The position numbers and the translations under genes are program-made. A stretch of 64,000 bases of DNA, from contig JAFBJZ010000911.1 in NCBI GenBank assembly GCA_016785225.1, positions 434,001-498,000 of the forward strand. The letters run 5' to 3'. The notes under the pieces were generated by a model. It saw nothing but the letters and a program-made list of their open reading frames with translations. It searched no databases and was not told the origin of the DNA. The stretch comes from Psettodes erumei (lineage: Eukaryota > Chordata > Actinopteri > Pleuronectiformes > Psettodidae). The number at the start of each line of letters is the position of its first letter. Position 1 is the first letter of the stretch. Positions 23,291 to 34,544 of this stretch are shown piece after piece.

Positions 23291-26200
23291 ATGGCGGAGA
23301 TGGACCAGCTGTTAGACGAGAGTGAGTAACAACACAAATTCATGGAGTTTTGCAGTGTAAACACAGAACGGCCCCGTGGTGATAAAATATAGATTTTGTG
23401 ATAAGGTCCTTTCGCTTTCCATATAATAAATATCTTAAGCTTTGGGCAGAGTTCGTAGAGTCATTTTTAGACGCAGAGATACCGGTCTGCTCAGGTCAGC
23501 TAACGCTTGTTAGCAGGAGAGGCTAACCATGGCTAATGTAGGAGTTGAGCAAGTTACTTTAGCCCAACTGGGTAAACAAATAACGCTAGCTTAGCTACGA
23601 GCTAACGTGTGCTAACCCTACATGGTACGCAGTAATAACAAAGGGGCTGTTATAACGTCTCTGTTAACAGAATACACACGCGTGCTATTACCTCCCTGCT
23701 TTTTTGACCACAGTTTTTTATTCTTCTGTGACACCTTTCTTACATTTAACGGCCGTTAGCACTGGTAAAGGTTACATGGTAACGCGTTGTGTTTCATTTT
23801 GTCAAGCTGATGAAGGGAAACTAGCAAGTTATTTGGCTAGTTAACGGCTGATATAGTCATGTTAGTCAGTGTGAACGAAGTTAGTGCAGCTGAATATTGC
23901 CTCTGGGCTGAAACGTAGAATAACGTTAGCATGTTCAGCTCATTTCTTTGATATGATCTGGCCAGCTGATGTTACAGTACACCCGTGCATGACAGCTCAA
24001 AGTGGGGGTGAAGGCCCAACTGACTGCGCTAGCATACACTGTATCTTAACTTCAGTTGAACCCAGCTGGCGGCTGTCAGTGTTTAAAGGACAGTGACGCA
24101 GACGTCAGCAATTAACAGATGTTTTCTTTGATCATTAAAATATACGTGTGAACTTCTAATAGAACAGAGCATGGTCTAATTTGTGCATTTTCCCACGTGT
24201 GGGACTAATATAACGGTTTATCTTGTCTTATCTTAAGTATCTTTCTTATCACTGTGATACCATTAATAAAACATTCCCATCATGTTACAGTCGGTGTAAT
24301 ATGTTGTCAATTCCCGATGAATACTAAACTAAAACTAAAACATAAAGTAATTATGCTGACAGATATTCCTATCATTTTGTCTACTCATTCCAGTCAGTGA
24401 TAGTAGGCTAAATAACATATATGCCTCTTTGTGTAATGCAATAAAGCTCAACAGCACCACTCAAAAATGAGCACACAGTTGAATGTTCGCTTCTTCAACA
24501 GTTTGATTTGAAAACCCAACAGTATACGTATGAAAGTAGGATTTATTGCAGGGCTGTATGAGACTGCATATGTTTAGGTAGGGGTTCCTATTAAACTGAC
24601 AGCGGATTGTATATGTTGGTGTGACCCTGTCGATTGATGTGGCCCAATTTGTCTTCTTCCTCAGGCTCCTCGGCAGAGGCACTTGTCAGTCTAAAAGGTA
24701 TGTGGGCAGCTTTCTGTATCTATCATTCTCTACAGTTGTTCTTGTCAATCACTGAAAGGACACGATGAACTACTGGAACCTGCACTGTAATAATTGCTTG
24801 TATGCTAAAGCATACTTTTTCAGTGAGTCTGTATGTGAGTTGTATAATATGCAGTGGGTTTGCTGTTTAAATGTGGTCTGGAAACTTAAGTCCTTCATCG
24901 GATAAGATGAGCCACCATAACGACAAGCTTACAGTGACAGCCTGCTCTACCTGAATACTGTGAAGTCCTGGATACAGTGGAAATGATTGTGCTAGAATTG
25001 TTTCCGTTGCTTGTTTTGTCCCTTTATCTGCAAAGACACATTTTTGGGAGTTAAGACTTGAAAGAAAATGATCTATTCTATCTATTCTGGTCACTTGTTA
25101 AGTGTCAAATTGATTTTACAACTTCTGTGATTTCAGAATAGTTTTGAGTCTGACATTTGATAGTAAACAGGTCTCGCTAGGGTCTTTTTATCTGGTGATC
25201 TTTCACTATTTTGAATCATTGCATTGGTTTTCACACAGAGGGTAGTTTGTCCAACACTCTGAATGAAAAGAACAGCTTCCCGAGAGCTCACAACACCAGG
25301 GGACGTCATTCCTCCCTCACAATGGACACGGTAAGAGACATGATGTTGATTTGTCCGTTTTAAACCTGTGAAGATGAAGCAATAGAGGAGTAATAAAGGG
25401 GTTCTTGTCAGAAGTGGAAGTGTTGTTGGTGTTGATCATATTGTCACTGCCCAGTGATTTATCAGCAAAAACATTGCTTGCACTGATTTTCCTGAATATA
25501 CTGAGTGTTCTGAGTGTCTGCAGTAATCATATTTTCTGCACATGCTATACAGCATAAAGTGGTTAGGATTACTGCATTTCAAATCACTCTCTTTAACGTT
25601 GCATAAAAATACGGTTCATAAATATGTGTACCTGGTATAGAAAGGCTTTTATTCTTGCAGCATTATTGACCCTGTTCTGAAACCCCTGTCCTCACTTGTC
25701 TTTGCAGCCCACACGGAGCTCAAAGAGGAGCCGTTTGTTTCGGGAGGAAGATGAGCAGCCCCAACAGCGTCTCCCCTCCAGATCCCCTCGGAGGAGCCAG
25801 AGGGTCACCACCACACCACAGGTAAAGCTTTACGCACCTTGAGAACGATTCATCATCACAAGAGATCAAGGGCGAGAGTGTTCGCTCTCCCATTCTCACA
25901 TCGCTTTTGGAGATGATATAGAAAGTGTGGAAAGATAATGGTTGGCACTGAAACATAACTTCATAGAGTTTGTTGTAGGTTTTCATGGTTTTGCTATCCT
26001 TTCCTTGCAACATTTGCAAAGCTTTGCATGCACCCACGCGTGGAATGATTGTTGTTTTATTGTGTTCTCCTCTGCAGAAGTTTACCAATGTGGTCACACC
26101 AGATAAAAAGGCTTCCCAGAAAATAGGGCTGCGATTAAGAAACCTCCTGAAGCTCCCCAAAGCTCACAAATGGTGCATCTATGAGTGGTTCTATTCTAAT

Positions 26201-29070
26201 ATCGACAGGTAAAGCCTCACTTTCACCTTCAGTTTAACATTGTTACGATGTTATGACAACATACCTGGACTTCCAGAAGCCTAATAACCTTTATGATTAG
26301 CTGTAATTGACTAGAACTTGGCAAAAACTTGGGGTTACTACATTTCTCTCTCAAAAAAAAACAAACAAAACCTTTCTCACTCTTCTGTTTTCTTCCAGAC
26401 CCCTTTTTGAAGGTGACAACGAGTTCTGCCTGTGTCTCAAGGAGTCTTTCCCCAACCTGAAAACAAGAAAGCTCACAAGAGTTGAGTGGGGCACAATCAG
26501 GAGACTTATGGGGAAACCTCGACGGTATGCCACAATCATCACACTTCGCGCCTCTACACAGACTCTAAAGAGAAATAGTTTTACAGCTCCGTGCGCTTCT
26601 GCCTCGTCCAGGTGTTCGTCAGCATTTTTTTTTGAAGAGCGAACGGCGCTGAAGCAGAAGAGGCAGAAGATGCGCCTGCTGCAGCAGAGGAAGCTGTCTG
26701 ACGTGTCGAACTGCAAAGACCTCCCTGAAGAAATCCCCCTGCCTCTCATCATAGGAACCAAAGTCACTGGTGAGACGCCTGAAATGTAGATTGCTTCGCT
26801 TTGAGATGTTACAACAGCCAGACAAACCTTTTATGTTTGCGTTAGGTGTAAATATTATTGCACTGAAATGTCCTGCAAAGCAGCCCAGTTTACATTTTGA
26901 GAAATCAAGTGATTTTCAGTTATTTTATCCCTGACTTGATCAGAAAAATGTAAAGCAGAAAAATATTTTTATGACCATGTAATGATCAAATAAGCTAACT
27001 GTTAAGACTGAAACATCTTGTGCAACTAGGGATGTCCGCTCACAGATGTTTGTGGTCTTACCAGTACCTTTCATTTTTTCTCTTCAACAGCTCGACTCCG
27101 AGGTGTCCATGATGGCTTGTTCACGGGGCAGATCGATGCAGTGGACACCAGTGCAGCCACCTATCGAGTCACCTTTGACCGCACCGGACTGGGAACACAC
27201 ACCGTGCCTGACTACGAAGTCCTGGTAAGATTTGTGTGTTAGCTCGAGAAGAAAACAGTTCCACTGAGGGTTTTTGGGGGGTATACATGCAACAGCTTTA
27301 CTTTTTCAGCCTTTGTTTTTACCACTCATACCAATAGAAATGCCTTGCACAGTAGATATTCTAAAGGAATTCCATGATAATATTTGTATCCAACTGGTGG
27401 TTATTTGTATTTTCCAGAGCAATGAACCCAATGAGACCATGCCCATTTCAGCCTTTGCCCAGAAGCACCGGACAACACGCTACATGCAAAACCTCATGAC
27501 TCCACCTCGAGGGCCGTACCCGTCTGCTGCTACCCCTGTCCTTATGGTAACATGAACCTTCGTCTACGGCCAGATTTATGTGTGGTGTCCCAGCTTATTT
27601 GCTTCCATGATAGTACAACTGGCTCTCACAGTTAAGAGAATGAGTGAAAATGAGTTGATCAATGACAGGATAAGTGTGCATCATACTGCGGCTACTGGGG
27701 CAAGCCTGCAGAAAAATGACAAATCCCTTCTTTTAGATTATTTATAAAGTTTAATGACTCCATTGTTTTTGGTTTTGTTTTTTATAACAGGACAGTGACC
27801 CTCTGATCAACCAGTCGCCATGGAGGAACAAACTGCCCGGTGCTGAGGGAGATACTCTGGGAGGGTTTCCTGTCAAGTTCCTGGTCCAAGTGGTAAATAC
27901 TGTCAAATGGAGAACTAAAAAGTGACCTTCTAAAACTTTTTTCCAACGGAATTCTTTGTCTTATTTTGTCTCATTTTTTTTCTTCATTAGACAAGGCTGT
28001 CCAAAATCCTCATGATCAAAAAAGAGCACATCAAACACTTGAAAGAAATGAACACAGAGGCAGAGAAACTGGTACAGTCGTTTTTTGAATAGGTTCTCCA
28101 ACACATACTAAATGTTTCTGAGATGCATTCTTCGAGCCCACATCTGCTGTGTTTGTGTTCAGAAGTCGTACTCGATGCCCATTGACCTCGACTTCCAGAA
28201 GCGCTATGCCACCACGGTGCTTGAGCTGGAGCAGCTCAATAAAGATCTCAACAAGGTGCTGCACGAAGTTCAGCAGTTTTGCTGCGAGGTAAGACAGTGG
28301 ATATGTTTCAGGGCCTTCCCTAATTATTGTGACTGTCACTAAGTACAGGATAGAATGCCTTTTTGCTCAAAAGAGCCTTGTTTACGATGTGAATCAACAA
28401 TGTGCGTTTGTCCAGCTTGCTCCGGATCAGGGCATGGTTCCAGCTGACCATCCCACTGAGCTGCGGCGGCGCTGTGAAGAAGAGGCCCAGCAGATGGTGC
28501 AGCTGAGCTCCCTGAAGGACGGACAGCAGAGTGTGTCAAACCCCGGCCTCACACACCTCATCTCCCGCCTCACTGCTCTGCTCCTACAGATCAAGGTGAA
28601 GGATGCATAAGCACTGCTGCTCTCTGCCTCTTGGCCCCGCTCACAAGTTGTTTATTTTAACATACAGTATGTCAGCAAGACATGGGAAATGCTCAATGAA
28701 TTTAATTCTGGTTGAGGTTTATTTTTCATGACTGTTGATTCCCCGCTGTTAATCTGTTCTTCTGGCTTGTTTCAGTGTCTGGCAGATGGAGGAGACTTGA
28801 ATTCATTTGAGTTCAAATCTCTAACAGACTCCCTTAATGACATCAAGGCGTCGATCGATCCCTCCAACCTCAGGTAACTGACCCTGCAGCGTCTCTGTCT
28901 GCAGCGCCATGGAGATGATGACAGTTGATTGTCACTCATGAAGCTGTCTCTTTTGTCTCTCCAGCTGCTTCCAGAATAATGTCGAGATCCACGTGGCACA
29001 CATCCAGAGTGGCCTTAGTCAGCTGGGAAACCTGCATGCATTTGCTGCCAACAACACCAATGCGGTCTGA
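23291..29070 (+). CDS. lin9: LIN9, DREAM/MuvB complex subunit (complete, 15 coding exons)
   Basis: Nuclear scaffold of the MuvB core, which works with p130/E2F4 as a repressor of cell-cycle genes and with B-Myb as an activator. Exons: 23291-23321, 24665-24697, 25239-25330, 25708-25821, 26078-26208, 26399-26524, 26612-26769, 27091-27224, 27418-27546, 27791-27892, 27991-28071, 28163-28288, 28416-28595, 28776-28873, 28965-29070. They join in frame to 546 aa (human about 542). Seen: short serine-rich N-terminus beginning MAEMDQLLDE; DIRP domain starting near residue 100 (KLPKAHKWCIYEWFYSNID, NLKTRKLTRVEWG); Tudor-like segment (GVHDGLFTGQIDAVDTS); C-terminal helical part (VLELEQLNKDLNKVLHEVQQ) that contacts LIN52 and B-Myb in the known complex. 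The first exon has only 31 bases. Intron 6 is 87 bp, a multiple of three and free of stops. Confidence 0.97.
23490..23935. other. Cluster of GCTAA/TTAGC words in lin9 intron 1
   Basis: Roughly ten copies of GCTAA or its complement TTAGC occur in about 430 bp just downstream of the lin9 first exon, far above chance (about one or two). Similar clusters lie in acbd3 intron 1 and near the NHS-family first exon. Function unknown. Confidence 0.5.
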
Positions 29071-29950
29071 GCACCTGCATCGTCCTCAGCACACGCAGGT
29101 GCATGCACGCACACAAACACGTGGTCCATTAATTCTGTCTGCTGAGACGGTGCTTTCACCTGAACTGTCGAGACTGCGGGGACGTAGTGGACCGCCTCTA
29201 CACAATCTGCATTTGGATGTCCCAATGAAACGACTCTACCCAAGATGAGTATTTTATCCACCCGTTTTATCGTATGAAAATGTTTGTGCGCCCAATTGAA
29301 CACAAGCCGAAAAGAGACTCTCACTATTCTATTGCCACAAATCCACTTCTCCAAACTCTCAATGGTTATTTATTGGTTTCATGTGCCAAACATTGATTCT
29401 TACAGTTTTTATAGTCCATATTTATTTATTTTTGATTAGGTGTGTATGGTTATGAAACAATATTTTGCTATCTCTAAAGTTTCCCTCTGTAAGTGTTGTG
29501 TTCTGTTGCTCCACTGATGGTAAGCACAGGGGAGGCTAAAGAATGTTTTATAAAATTGTTTATTGTAGATAATTGTACAATATCTCTGATTATTAGGACT
29601 ATTGTCAACATTTCTGCTGTGTATTCAGAAATGACTTTTGTAAATTTGTGTGCACTGAAAAGAGATTTTGGTATTTTTATAAAGGAAAACTCTGGGGTTT
29701 TGATGCCTTTTACTCCCTGAGATGAAATTAGCATTTCCACTCTTGGCATGGCAGTTGCTGCACCTCCCCCTCCCCCCACCTCCACACTAAGCCTGCATCA
29801 CTGATGTAACTGATGTAACTCTGAAACTTCAAGTCTTTTCCTAGAGAATCTCCTTTTTCAGTTTTGTAAAGTTGTATATGAGAGTGCCTCAGGGCAGTTG
29901 TATATAAATGTTTCCGTCTTTTTATATTAAACATAATATTGCAAAGCAGT
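29071..29950 (+). other. lin9 3' untranslated region and poly(A) signal
   Basis: Non-coding sequence after the TGA at 29068-29070. The likely poly(A) signal is ATTAAA at 29926-29931, which puts cleavage near 29950. Confidence 0.55.
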
Positions 29951-29954
29951 ATTT

Positions 29955-30166
29955 GATCTTCTATTTTTTGTCTTTATTAACAGATGAAACAAACCAATAA
30001 TTTTCACAATCAAAACTTATTACTATTTTACAATAAATACAAATTTTCCTCTTATGCAAACAGCTGTATACCGCCTCTTATTATACATCTAGCTTTGTTT
30101 ATACCAGCTTTGTATGACACATACAATGACACACGCATCTTCCTTTATATCGGTTCTCATGATCGA
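29955..30166 (-). other. mixl1 3' untranslated region and poly(A) signal
   Basis: On the minus strand an AATAAA (plus-strand TTTATT at 29973-29978) lies about 190 bases past the mixl1 stop codon. Predicted cleavage, near 29955, falls almost exactly where the oppositely directed lin9 transcript is predicted to end. Confidence 0.5.
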
Positions 30167-31627
30167 TCACATAAAGCCACCAAAGCCAGCCATAGCCTCG
30201 TTTTCCCAGTCAGAGTCTGAATCTGTAAAATCCTCCGTGGCGTGGATCGGGGAAAAGTGACTGAACCCGTCCCCTGGGGCCCTCACTTGTGGATACTGGA
30301 TATGGCATCCATTATCCTTTGGTGATGACTTGCTGAAGGTATTCTGGGTTGGGATGGGAGGGATGACGACTTTCATCTCTGGTCCAATGGTTTTGTTGGG
30401 TGGGAAATTGTCGTATTCAACCAGAACTTTTTGACCCTGGTTGTCCGTCATGTTGGCTTCTATCTTGGGGTGGGGCTCGTTCTCCTTGGGGTACAGATGG
30501 ACGTTACAGCACGGGACGTTGACACTCAGCTCGTGCGGCTGCATCTGCTCAGGCTTCACCCTGGCTCCCTCCTTCTCGTAGATGCACGAACCAGATGTGT
30601 GTTCATAGCTGCCGGGTTTGGTGGGTAGGCCGGTCCGGTGCGGGTCCTCAGCGTTTTGGTGCATTTTAGGTCTGAAACTCTCCTCTAGTCCAAAACCTCC
30701 TATTCTGTGTGGCTCTGCAATGTGATTGTTGTCATAAACTAAAAGAGAAAACAAAAAGAGAATGAAGCAGTTAGATCTAAAATGTAGAGAACTTATTATT
30801 AAAAATGTTTAGCTTCACAATTACTTTTTAATCACTCTCTGCATATACAGCATATGTCAAAATCGGAATATCGGCATGATTTATACCTTCTCGGGGCCCA
30901 TCCTGCTCTGGATTTGGCTGAAGGGTCCAGCTGCTGGTGGATTGGCGACCTTCATGGACACTGAAGAGCCAACTTGGCGACGAGACTTGGCCCTTCTGTT
31001 CTGGAACCACACCTGGAATTAAAGGGGGAGAAAAAAACTATTACACGCGGTCAACATATAAAGATGTCGATGATTTGTAAATGATCGTGTTCATTCTCAA
31101 ACTTTCGTTGCTGACGCATAACCATTCGATCAAACGATGGAATGTAGAATCGGACATTACCTGAATTCTTGACTCCGGCAGCCCGGTTAGAGCCTCCAGT
31201 CTCTCTCGCAGGTAGATGTCAGGATATTTGGTGTCCGAGTAAACTTTCTCCAACACCTCGATTTGCTGCTGGGTGAAGTTGGTCCTCTTTCTCCTGTGGG
31301 TCAGTATGGCTACGCATTTATCCGTCCTCGGGACAGAGTTCGCAGAGCTGAAGTAGTTTGACACGTCTGGGGCTCCATAATCTGGCAAGACGGAAAAACA
31401 TACAAGCTGTTTAGTGAGTCAGTCGGCATCGAAGAAAAACGTGCCGGACTCAGAATCCTGACCACTTTGTCAAAAAAGCCACTTATATATATTTTGTATG
31501 TAGGTGAAATTAGCGAAAATTGTAACCAACCTGAGTTCATCCTGCTGTTCATCTGCACGGACCCATCGTGATACAGGTGGAAATGATTCATATCCCCGAC
31601 GCGCATATTTCCATGAACTGCGGACAT
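30167..31627 (-). CDS. mixl1: Mix-type paired-like homeobox transcription factor (4 coding exons)
   Basis: Nodal-dependent mesendoderm regulator acting in the nucleus. Exons (minus strand): 31627-31531, 31381-31161, 31012-30887, 30738-30167. The homeodomain starts near residue 62 (RRKRTNFTQQQIEVLEKVY), is split by an intron between helix 3 residues (RIQ|VWFQNRR), and has glutamine at position 50, as in Mix proteins. Exon 4 encodes about 190 residues ending in an acidic stretch (EDFTDSDSDWENE), typical of Mix activation tails. Location between lin9 and acbd3, in the opposite orientation, matches human MIXL1. Oddity: with the best GT-AG pair, exon 3 (ends in phase 0, ..MGPEK) joins exon 4 one base out of frame and meets a stop after about 12 residues, although exon 4 is plainly open in the +1 frame. 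This may be a one-base assembly error, non-canonical splicing or a real lesion. Confidence 0.9.
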
Positions 31628-31910
31628 GATCCTCTGCGTCTTACCTCCAGCGATTGACTGAGTTTGAGACCTGTGTGCTCGCTGGGGTTAAATCCCCCCC
31701 GTGATCAAAGGTGACGCGGCCTCGATGTGTGAATGGGGAGGCCATCAGTGCCGGCTGGCACTGCAGCGGCCGTGCAGCAACTTCAGACGTCTGCAGCCCC
31801 GGCTGAGGTGTGAAGGCCTCACACCTGGGACGGTGGAAGCGGCCGCAGGTCTCTTTAAAGGGGTTTTAATGGAATCTGCATGCTCAATACACATCGGCAG
31901 AGAAAACATT
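31628..31910 (-). promoter_or_regulatory. mixl1 proximal promoter/enhancer with T-box palindrome, FoxH1 site and Smad-like elements
   Basis: Within about 270 bp upstream of the mixl1 ATG lie: a palindromic T-box pair at 31806-31826 (AGGTGTGA, 5 bp, TCACACCT); a FoxH1-type AATACACA at 31886-31893; a Smad-like palindrome CAGACGTCTG at 31784-31793; and an LEF/TCF-like ATCAAAG near 31704. Mix-family genes are known Nodal (Smad2/FoxH1) and T-box (VegT/Eomes/Brachyury) targets, so the combination fits an early mesendoderm control module. Binding has not been shown. Confidence 0.6.
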
Positions 31911-34430
31911 TATCCGCTTTGGAATGGATGAAGCAATAATGGACCTGTAGGCTTCAAAGCGGGACAGTCGGAAACTACCATTTCCTCCTGCAGGCTGCAG
32001 TTTGGTGCTCGATGATAACACAGATGAATAACAATTTTTCTAATAAATATAGTGTGTATATATAATTATACACACTTCATATAAACATATTTCCATATAC
32101 ATTCACATATATTTCAACAACTACTTAAACTGAGTGACAGACCATTGTTAACTTGTGGACACTAAATACATACATGTCTTTTCAAATTAAAAATATATTA
32201 CATTCTTAATTAATCAGATGTTCTGAAAAGGCCAATTGTCTTACATAGTTGTAATTTTCTTTTCTTTATGCTTAGATATCAAAGAATATACAATATGTTT
32301 TACAAAGGTGTAAGGCTCACTGACCTACAGTAGGTGTATAGGAAATGATTCTTCCTGTCCCCTTTCAGCAGCAACAGAGTTGATCTCAATACACAAACCT
32401 TAGTTCAAAAGTACTCAGGAGCTTCAAATAAAGGTGCAAAGGGGGATCAAGTCAGGAGGCCAGGCAGCATAACAGACAGACTAATATGCTCTCTCATATT
32501 TGGACTCAATTTGTGGGAAATGGATTTTATGGTCACATGTTTAGATGCAATCCAAGAGTTTCAAGTGTTTTTGTACATACTTTGGTTATAACACATTGCA
32601 TTCTGTGCTTCATATTTTATTGCTTTGGGTGTGGGTTGACATGATTATTGAAATATAAACTGAAAGCATATAATTACTACCAGGCCCTTTACCAAATGCC
32701 AATTCATAGGATTTATTGGATACAGCTGACTGTGGGAGCATATTGTACTTTTGCCTAAATGAGTCTCAGTCAGCATTTAGTCAGTGCTGTAACACAGAAC
32801 AACAATGGTTTTCTCTGGTAATTTTCTTGTTGACGTGAGAAAATGACTTGATGGCCATTGTGTTGTTTCACCTCCACATCAGCACTCAGCCATCTCTGTA
32901 CTTTGACACATAGTGAGCCTTGTAGCCTTGTTCAGGTAGGATGCAATGGGGTAAAGACGTTCGCAGTTCACAAGCTGCTTTGTCTGAGGACCTTAATTGG
33001 GTATTGCCTGTGTGCACAGACCAGATTGCTATGCTAAAATCAGGCTGTTGAAGTTCCTGATCTATTGTAATGCTCAGTGACAGGTTTCTTAGAGCCACCA
33101 GCAGATCATGAAATAGACAGTACTCTGTTCATCTGTGGCCACAAATCCCCACAGCCACATATAATGAAAAATATTAATTCAGCCTTGCAAATGCATGAAA
33201 ATTGTAATGCACACTTGTTTTTATGACTTGCATGTTGTCATCATTTTCAGTTTGTCAGCACACTGTAGAGATTGGACATTTTAATTTGATTTAAAGAATG
33301 CAGTTCTAAGTTGATCATTGCTGATATATTGTAGTTAACAGAGGGCACTTTCAAACATCAAACAGCAAAAACACTTTGGCCATTCCCAGTAGACAGCTGC
33401 CTGTGTAGGCACAACAAAAGCATGTTCACACCTTTAAAGACTGACAACTCTTTAACCCTCAGTTTGACCGGTCCACTATTCATTTAACCTACAGACAGAC
33501 AGTCAAATTATCCTCACAAATTGGCAGGGATATGTTAAAATGTCAGCTGTCTTATGTTGCTTTAAGTTTAGTCTTTGTGTATTTGAGGGTTGTTTTTCAG
33601 GCGGGTACATTTATTGCTTCCTAATAGAAATGTCTGCTCAGTGATGAATGTGATGACTGTTGTTGTGTACACGTCGTCTAAGCACAAAATTATGAATGCT
33701 ACTGCAATTAAGTGTATGAATTTTAGGGCTGGACTAATTATTCAGGCTGATACTCTGACATTCGCTTTTGTCAGATAAACTGGCATCAGTGTGGCAAGAA
33801 ACATCAGCGCAGAATTGACAAAGGTTATTTACAAAAACATGTCTCCATTACATAGTCTGTCCACCAGAAAGCACTGACAAGTTCATTATTTTACTGTTAA
33901 ATATCTAGTTCACAGTTCCGTAATAAATACAGATCCTTATTTCTTGTGTCTATAATAAAAATGACTGCCAGTCTAACTGTTGGTATCATATCTTTCAAAC
34001 TATTAAATATTTGAGTTGGCCTTATAAATAAAAAATACTAGCAGAAATAAACATAATCCTGTACATTCCCATCCATTCCACTAAAAGATGCTTAATTGTA
34101 GCCAAGATAAGTTTTAGACCTAAAATATTATATTTTCTGCATTAGTGTTATTATTTTGCTTGTTTTTTGGCAACTGGTTTTATATCTTTGGAAACGCACA
34201 TTATCGTCGCAGGAACAAACAAAACTGAATGTCAGTTTTATAGCAGTCAAAAGAATATACGGATTCATACATACATGACAATCATATTAGATGAATATAT
34301 TAAATTAGATTTTGTCATAAAATAAGACATTTCGTTTACCGACTACAACAAAGAACTTAACTGCGTTATTGCATTATACAGTATTTTGTCTATGACGTTA
34401 TCCGCATCCAAAGTGTACAAAAAATAAACA
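31911..34430. other. mixl1-acbd3 intergenic region; nothing coding recognised
   Basis: About 2.5 kb of strongly AT-rich DNA with only short chance frames. No RNA gene, mobile element or tandem array was recognised. Distal regulatory elements for mixl1 could be present but no clear motif cluster stood out. Confidence 0.5.
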
Positions 34431-34439
34431 TTGCTATAA

Positions 34440-34544
34440 AAGTTTGAGCGTCGTCATTATTTACATCGGGGAAGAAAAATCTCCCGGAACTTCCGCCAAG
34501 TCTAAACGGAAGTAGGTACGTGGCCGCTTCAGCTGACAGTCTAC
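34440..34544 (+). promoter_or_regulatory. acbd3 core promoter with two ETS-type sites
   Basis: Two oppositely oriented ETS-like elements, ACTTCCGC at 34489-34496 and CGGAAGT at 34507-34513, lie 30-55 bp before the start codon. There is no TATA box. This is typical of a broadly expressed gene; the function is inferred from motifs. Confidence 0.5.

Noticed and set aside
23255..23297. TTTGAA CHR-like motif before lin9 as evidence of DREAM self-regulation
   Set aside because: A hexamer this short is expected by chance, and no matching CDE or E2F site was clear; kept only as a remark in the promoter entry.
30828..31010. 60-codon minus-strand frame over mixl1 exon 3
   Set aside because: It is the wrong frame of the homeodomain exon; the VWFQNRR frame is the real one.
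32886..33098. 70-codon minus-strand frame in the mixl1-acbd3 gap, considered as a gene or transposon fragment
   Set aside because: No recognised family motif, no terminal repeats or target-site duplications seen, and no splice context.
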